Of a stretch of 6,354 bases of DNA, positions 4,909 to 6,354 are shown one piece after another. Every line of letters begins with the position of its first letter. Position 1 is the stretch's first letter. Source of the stretch: Candidatus Aminicenantota bacterium (GTDB lineage: Bacteria > Acidobacteriota > Aminicenantia > Aminicenantales > Aminicenantaceae); NCBI GenBank assembly GCA_030615975.1, contig JAUWYH010000092.1:1-6354 (forward strand). The letters run 5' to 3'. The notes under the pieces are model-generated. The model searched no databases, was not told where the DNA came from, and was given only the letters and a program-made list of their open reading frames with translations. A program made the position numbers and the translations under genes.

Positions 4909-5637
4909 TTACTTTACAAATGTAAAGTCTTTTCCCAAGAATCTCTCTTTTGCCATTTCGTTTGAGGCAACTTCTTGAGAGCTTCCCTCCACCAAGATTT
5001 TACCATCATCTATGATATAGGCACGATCTGCAATTTTAAGAGTATCACGGACATTATGATCAGAGAGAATGATGCCTATTCCTCTGTTTTTCTGCGCCAG
5101 CATTATTTTTTGAAGCTCGACTATTGTTATGGGATCTATTCCTACAAAGGGTTCATCGAGAAGCAGGAATTTAGGCTTGAGGATGAGGGAGCGACAGATC
5201 TCCAGCCTTCTCCTCTCGCCTCCAGATAAAGTGTAAGCATAATCTTTGGCCAGAGGAAGGAGGCCAAGCTCATCGAGAAGCTGCTTGGCTGTTTCTTTTT
5301 GCTCTTTTTTTCTGTAATGCAGGAGTCCAAGGATTAACCTTAAGTTATTCTCTACTGTTGCTTTGAGGAAAACAGAATTTTCCTGAGGTAGATAAGTAAT
5401 ACCTTCTGTTGCCCTCAGATAAGTGGGGTATCTGGAAATATTCTTCTTATCGAGATAGATGCTTCCTCTATCCGGCTTTATCAAGCCCACAATCATTTGA
5501 AAGGTGGTCGTCTTGCCTGCGCCATTTCTTCCAAGAAGGGCGATGATTTCGCCAGAGCTGACCTCAATATTCACTCCCTTGACCACAACCCGCTGGTCAT
5601 AACTTTTTATCAGAGATTCTGTTCTAAGTGTAGACAT
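4909..5637 (-). CDS. lptB: LPS export ABC transporter ATP-binding protein LptB
   Basis: ATPase that, as a dimer with LptF and LptG on the inner face of the cytoplasmic membrane, powers extraction of lipopolysaccharide and its passage along the Lpt bridge to the outer membrane. The 242 residues match the family. Motifs seen are Walker A GRNGAGKT (36-43, Arg where Pro is commoner), the LptB-type Q-loop YLPQENSVF (82-90, Q85), signature LSGGERRR (137-144), Walker B FLLLDEP (157-163, catalytic E162), D-loop GIDP (166-169) and switch histidine H194 in SDHNV. ATG at 5637 gives the standard N-terminus, though no strong ribosome-binding site precedes it. In many bacteria lptB follows lptC and lptA. 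Here it stands alone, with its own promoter and a divergent DUF1848 gene upstream. Confidence 0.95.
   Translation of the reverse strand: MSTLRTESLIKSYDQRVVVKGVNIEVSSGEIIALLGRNGAGKTTTFQMIVGLIKPDRGSIYLDKKNISRYPTYLRATEGITYLPQENSVFLKATVENNLRLILGLLHYRKKEQKETAKQLLDELGLLPLAKDYAYTLSGGERRRLEICRSLILKPKFLLLDEPFVGIDPITIVELQKIMLAQKNRGIGIILSDHNVRDTLKIADRAYIIDDGKILVEGSSQEVASNEMAKERFLGKDFTFVK
4911..4928. repeat. Inverted repeat over the 3' end of lptB, possible weak terminator
   Basis: ACTTTACA-AA-TGTAAAGT is a perfect 8-base inverted repeat covering the last lptB codons and starting 10 bases after the convergent gene's stop. On the plus strand CTTTT follows, so it may end that gene's transcript. On the minus strand no T-run follows. 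The stem is AT-rich and therefore weak. Confidence 0.35.
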
Positions 5638-5665
5638 TGCGCCACATTTCTTCGTCAGTTAAAAT
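5637..5665 (+). promoter_or_regulatory. Weak candidate promoter of the DUF1848 gene
   Basis: TTGCGC (5637-5642), a 17-base spacer and TAAAAT (5660-5665) would start transcription near 5672, about 32 bases before the ATG. Only the first three bases of the -35 box are good. It overlaps the divergent lptB promoter, so the two genes could compete or be co-regulated. Confidence 0.3.
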
Positions 5666-5692
5666 ACTAAAGTCAAACCTTCGAACTGTCAA
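5664..5692 (-). promoter_or_regulatory. Sigma-70-type promoter of lptB
   Basis: On the minus strand a perfect TTGACA (5692-5687) is followed by 17 bases and TAGTAT (5669-5664). The predicted start near 5657 leaves a leader of about 20 bases. This supports independent transcription of lptB. Confidence 0.7.
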
Positions 5693-5703
5693 GGCTGAAT
5701 GAT

Positions 5704-6354
5704 ATGATGAAAAGAATCATTAGTGCTTCAAGACGCACAGATTTAGTTGCTTTTTTTCCAGAGTGGCTTTCTTCTGCTCTCAAATCTGAAAAGGCCAATA
5801 TTTATGGCCCCTCAGGACATACTTACACTGTCGATTTAAATCCAGCATGCGTCCATACAATTGTCCTCTGGTCAAAGAATTTTTCCAACCTTATCCAGAA
5901 TCACAGCCGCTTACAAGAAGCGCTCCAAAAATATGACCAGCTTTATTTTCATTTTACAATCACAGGATTAGGAGGGAGTTTTATAGAACAGGGAGTCCCT
6001 CCGCCTTCTGTCGCGATCTCCCAGCTTGAACCTTTGATAAAAATTGCCGGAATCCCGGACAGAATTTCTGTTCGCTTTGATCCTGTTGTTTACTGGAAAG
6101 AGGAGAGAAAAATCAACACAAATCTTCTTTTTTTTGAGAAACTGGCACCACGGCTCCATCAACTTGGGATAAAAGACATCAGAATTAGTTTTGCCCAATG
6201 GTACAGCAAGGCTAAAAGACGGGCGGCAAAACACGGCTTCTCCTATGTTGACCCTTCCCCCGAAAAAAAAAAGAAAGCCACAAATATTCTTGCTCAAATC
6301 GCAGGAAAAAGGAATTTGTCTCTCTTTTCCTGCAGCCAGAATTTTTTGTCAGAT
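5704..6354 (+). CDS. DUF1848 family protein (partial, C-terminus outside the window)
   Basis: 217 codons run open to the window edge. The start MMKRIISASRRTDLVAFFPEW is the hallmark of DUF1848 (SASRRTD close to the N-terminus). Further family features are TIVLWSKNFSNL at about residues 53-64, the FHFTITG strand near 81-87, the RFDPVVYW block near 121-128, RISFAQWY near 160-167, and LFSC with C210 near the cut. These suggest a barrel-like enzyme fold. The family's function is not established. Full members carry a cysteine cluster near the C-terminus resembling the iron-sulfur site of radical SAM enzymes, which here lies beyond the edge, so it cannot be checked. AAGG at 5691-5694 could serve ATG 5704, and ATG 5707 is equally possible. 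The gene is divergent from lptB. Confidence 0.87.
   Translation, partial: MMKRIISASRRTDLVAFFPEWLSSALKSEKANIYGPSGHTYTVDLNPACVHTIVLWSKNFSNLIQNHSRLQEALQKYDQLYFHFTITGLGGSFIEQGVPPPSVAISQLEPLIKIAGIPDRISVRFDPVVYWKEERKINTNLLFFEKLAPRLHQLGIKDIRISFAQWYSKAKRRAAKHGFSYVDPSPEKKKKATNILAQIAGKRNLSLFSCSQNFLSD

Noticed and set aside
5968..6297. Minus-strand open frame of 109 codons at the right end
   Set aside because: Antisense to the DUF1848 gene, which is identified by its N-terminal signature and continuous frame.
1..6354. CRISPR arrays, rRNA genes, phage attachment sites
   Set aside because: Read for regularly spaced repeats, rRNA-like stretches and direct repeats beside the tRNA. None were seen within the window.

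Overview
The window reads as a piece of chromosome from a Gram-negative anaerobic bacterium. LptB, the ATPase that drives lipopolysaccharide export, implies an outer membrane. A corrinoid protein next to an MtmB-type methyltransferase implies corrinoid-dependent C1 metabolism, which is typical of anaerobes. Transposase and toxin-antitoxin pieces mark the left end as accessory DNA. The phylum cannot be fixed from this sequence. A candidate phylum such as Aminicenantes/Aminicenantota would fit the mix of genes, but that is a guess from general familiarity.

Left end (1-626, minus strand): a HigBA-type toxin-antitoxin operon, toxin first, with an ATGA overlap between the genes. Its promoter is close to consensus, and a perfect 8+1+8 inverted repeat lies between the -35 and -10 boxes, the usual layout for autorepression. 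The predicted transcription start falls on the toxin's GTG, so the mRNA is probably leaderless. The antitoxin runs off the left edge. Next (679-1123, plus strand) comes debris: the N-terminal zinc-ribbon piece of an IS1-like transposase, then an unidentified open tail of about 56 codons with no start.

Centre (1127-3264, plus strand): a two-gene operon behind an extended -10 promoter. It encodes a corrinoid-binding protein (GTG start, good ribosome-binding site) and, 2 bases later, a 461-residue MtmB-family methyltransferase. The second protein is clearly related to methanogen monomethylamine methyltransferase but contains no amber codon. By my alignment from memory, valine sits at the pyrrolysine position and the three acidic or amide residues around it are also replaced. 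Together the genes look like a substrate-specific methyltransferase and its corrinoid carrier for an unknown methyl donor. This is the most interesting part of the window. No corrinoid activating enzyme or second methyltransferase is present.

Right of that, 3265-3712 holds a possibly structured 3' region, a tRNA-Val(CAC) on the minus strand with encoded CCA and its own promoter, a REP-like long hairpin, a possible terminator and a strong promoter. The promoter drives a 395-residue protein (zinc ribbon, long acidic linker, two membrane segments resembling a shortened RDD domain), again apparently from a leaderless mRNA. It converges on lptB (minus strand) with 8 bases between the stop codons.

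Right end: lptB has its own good promoter, and a DUF1848 protein gene starts divergently 66 bases away and runs off the right edge. The lptB gene is separated from the lptA/lptC genes it often accompanies.
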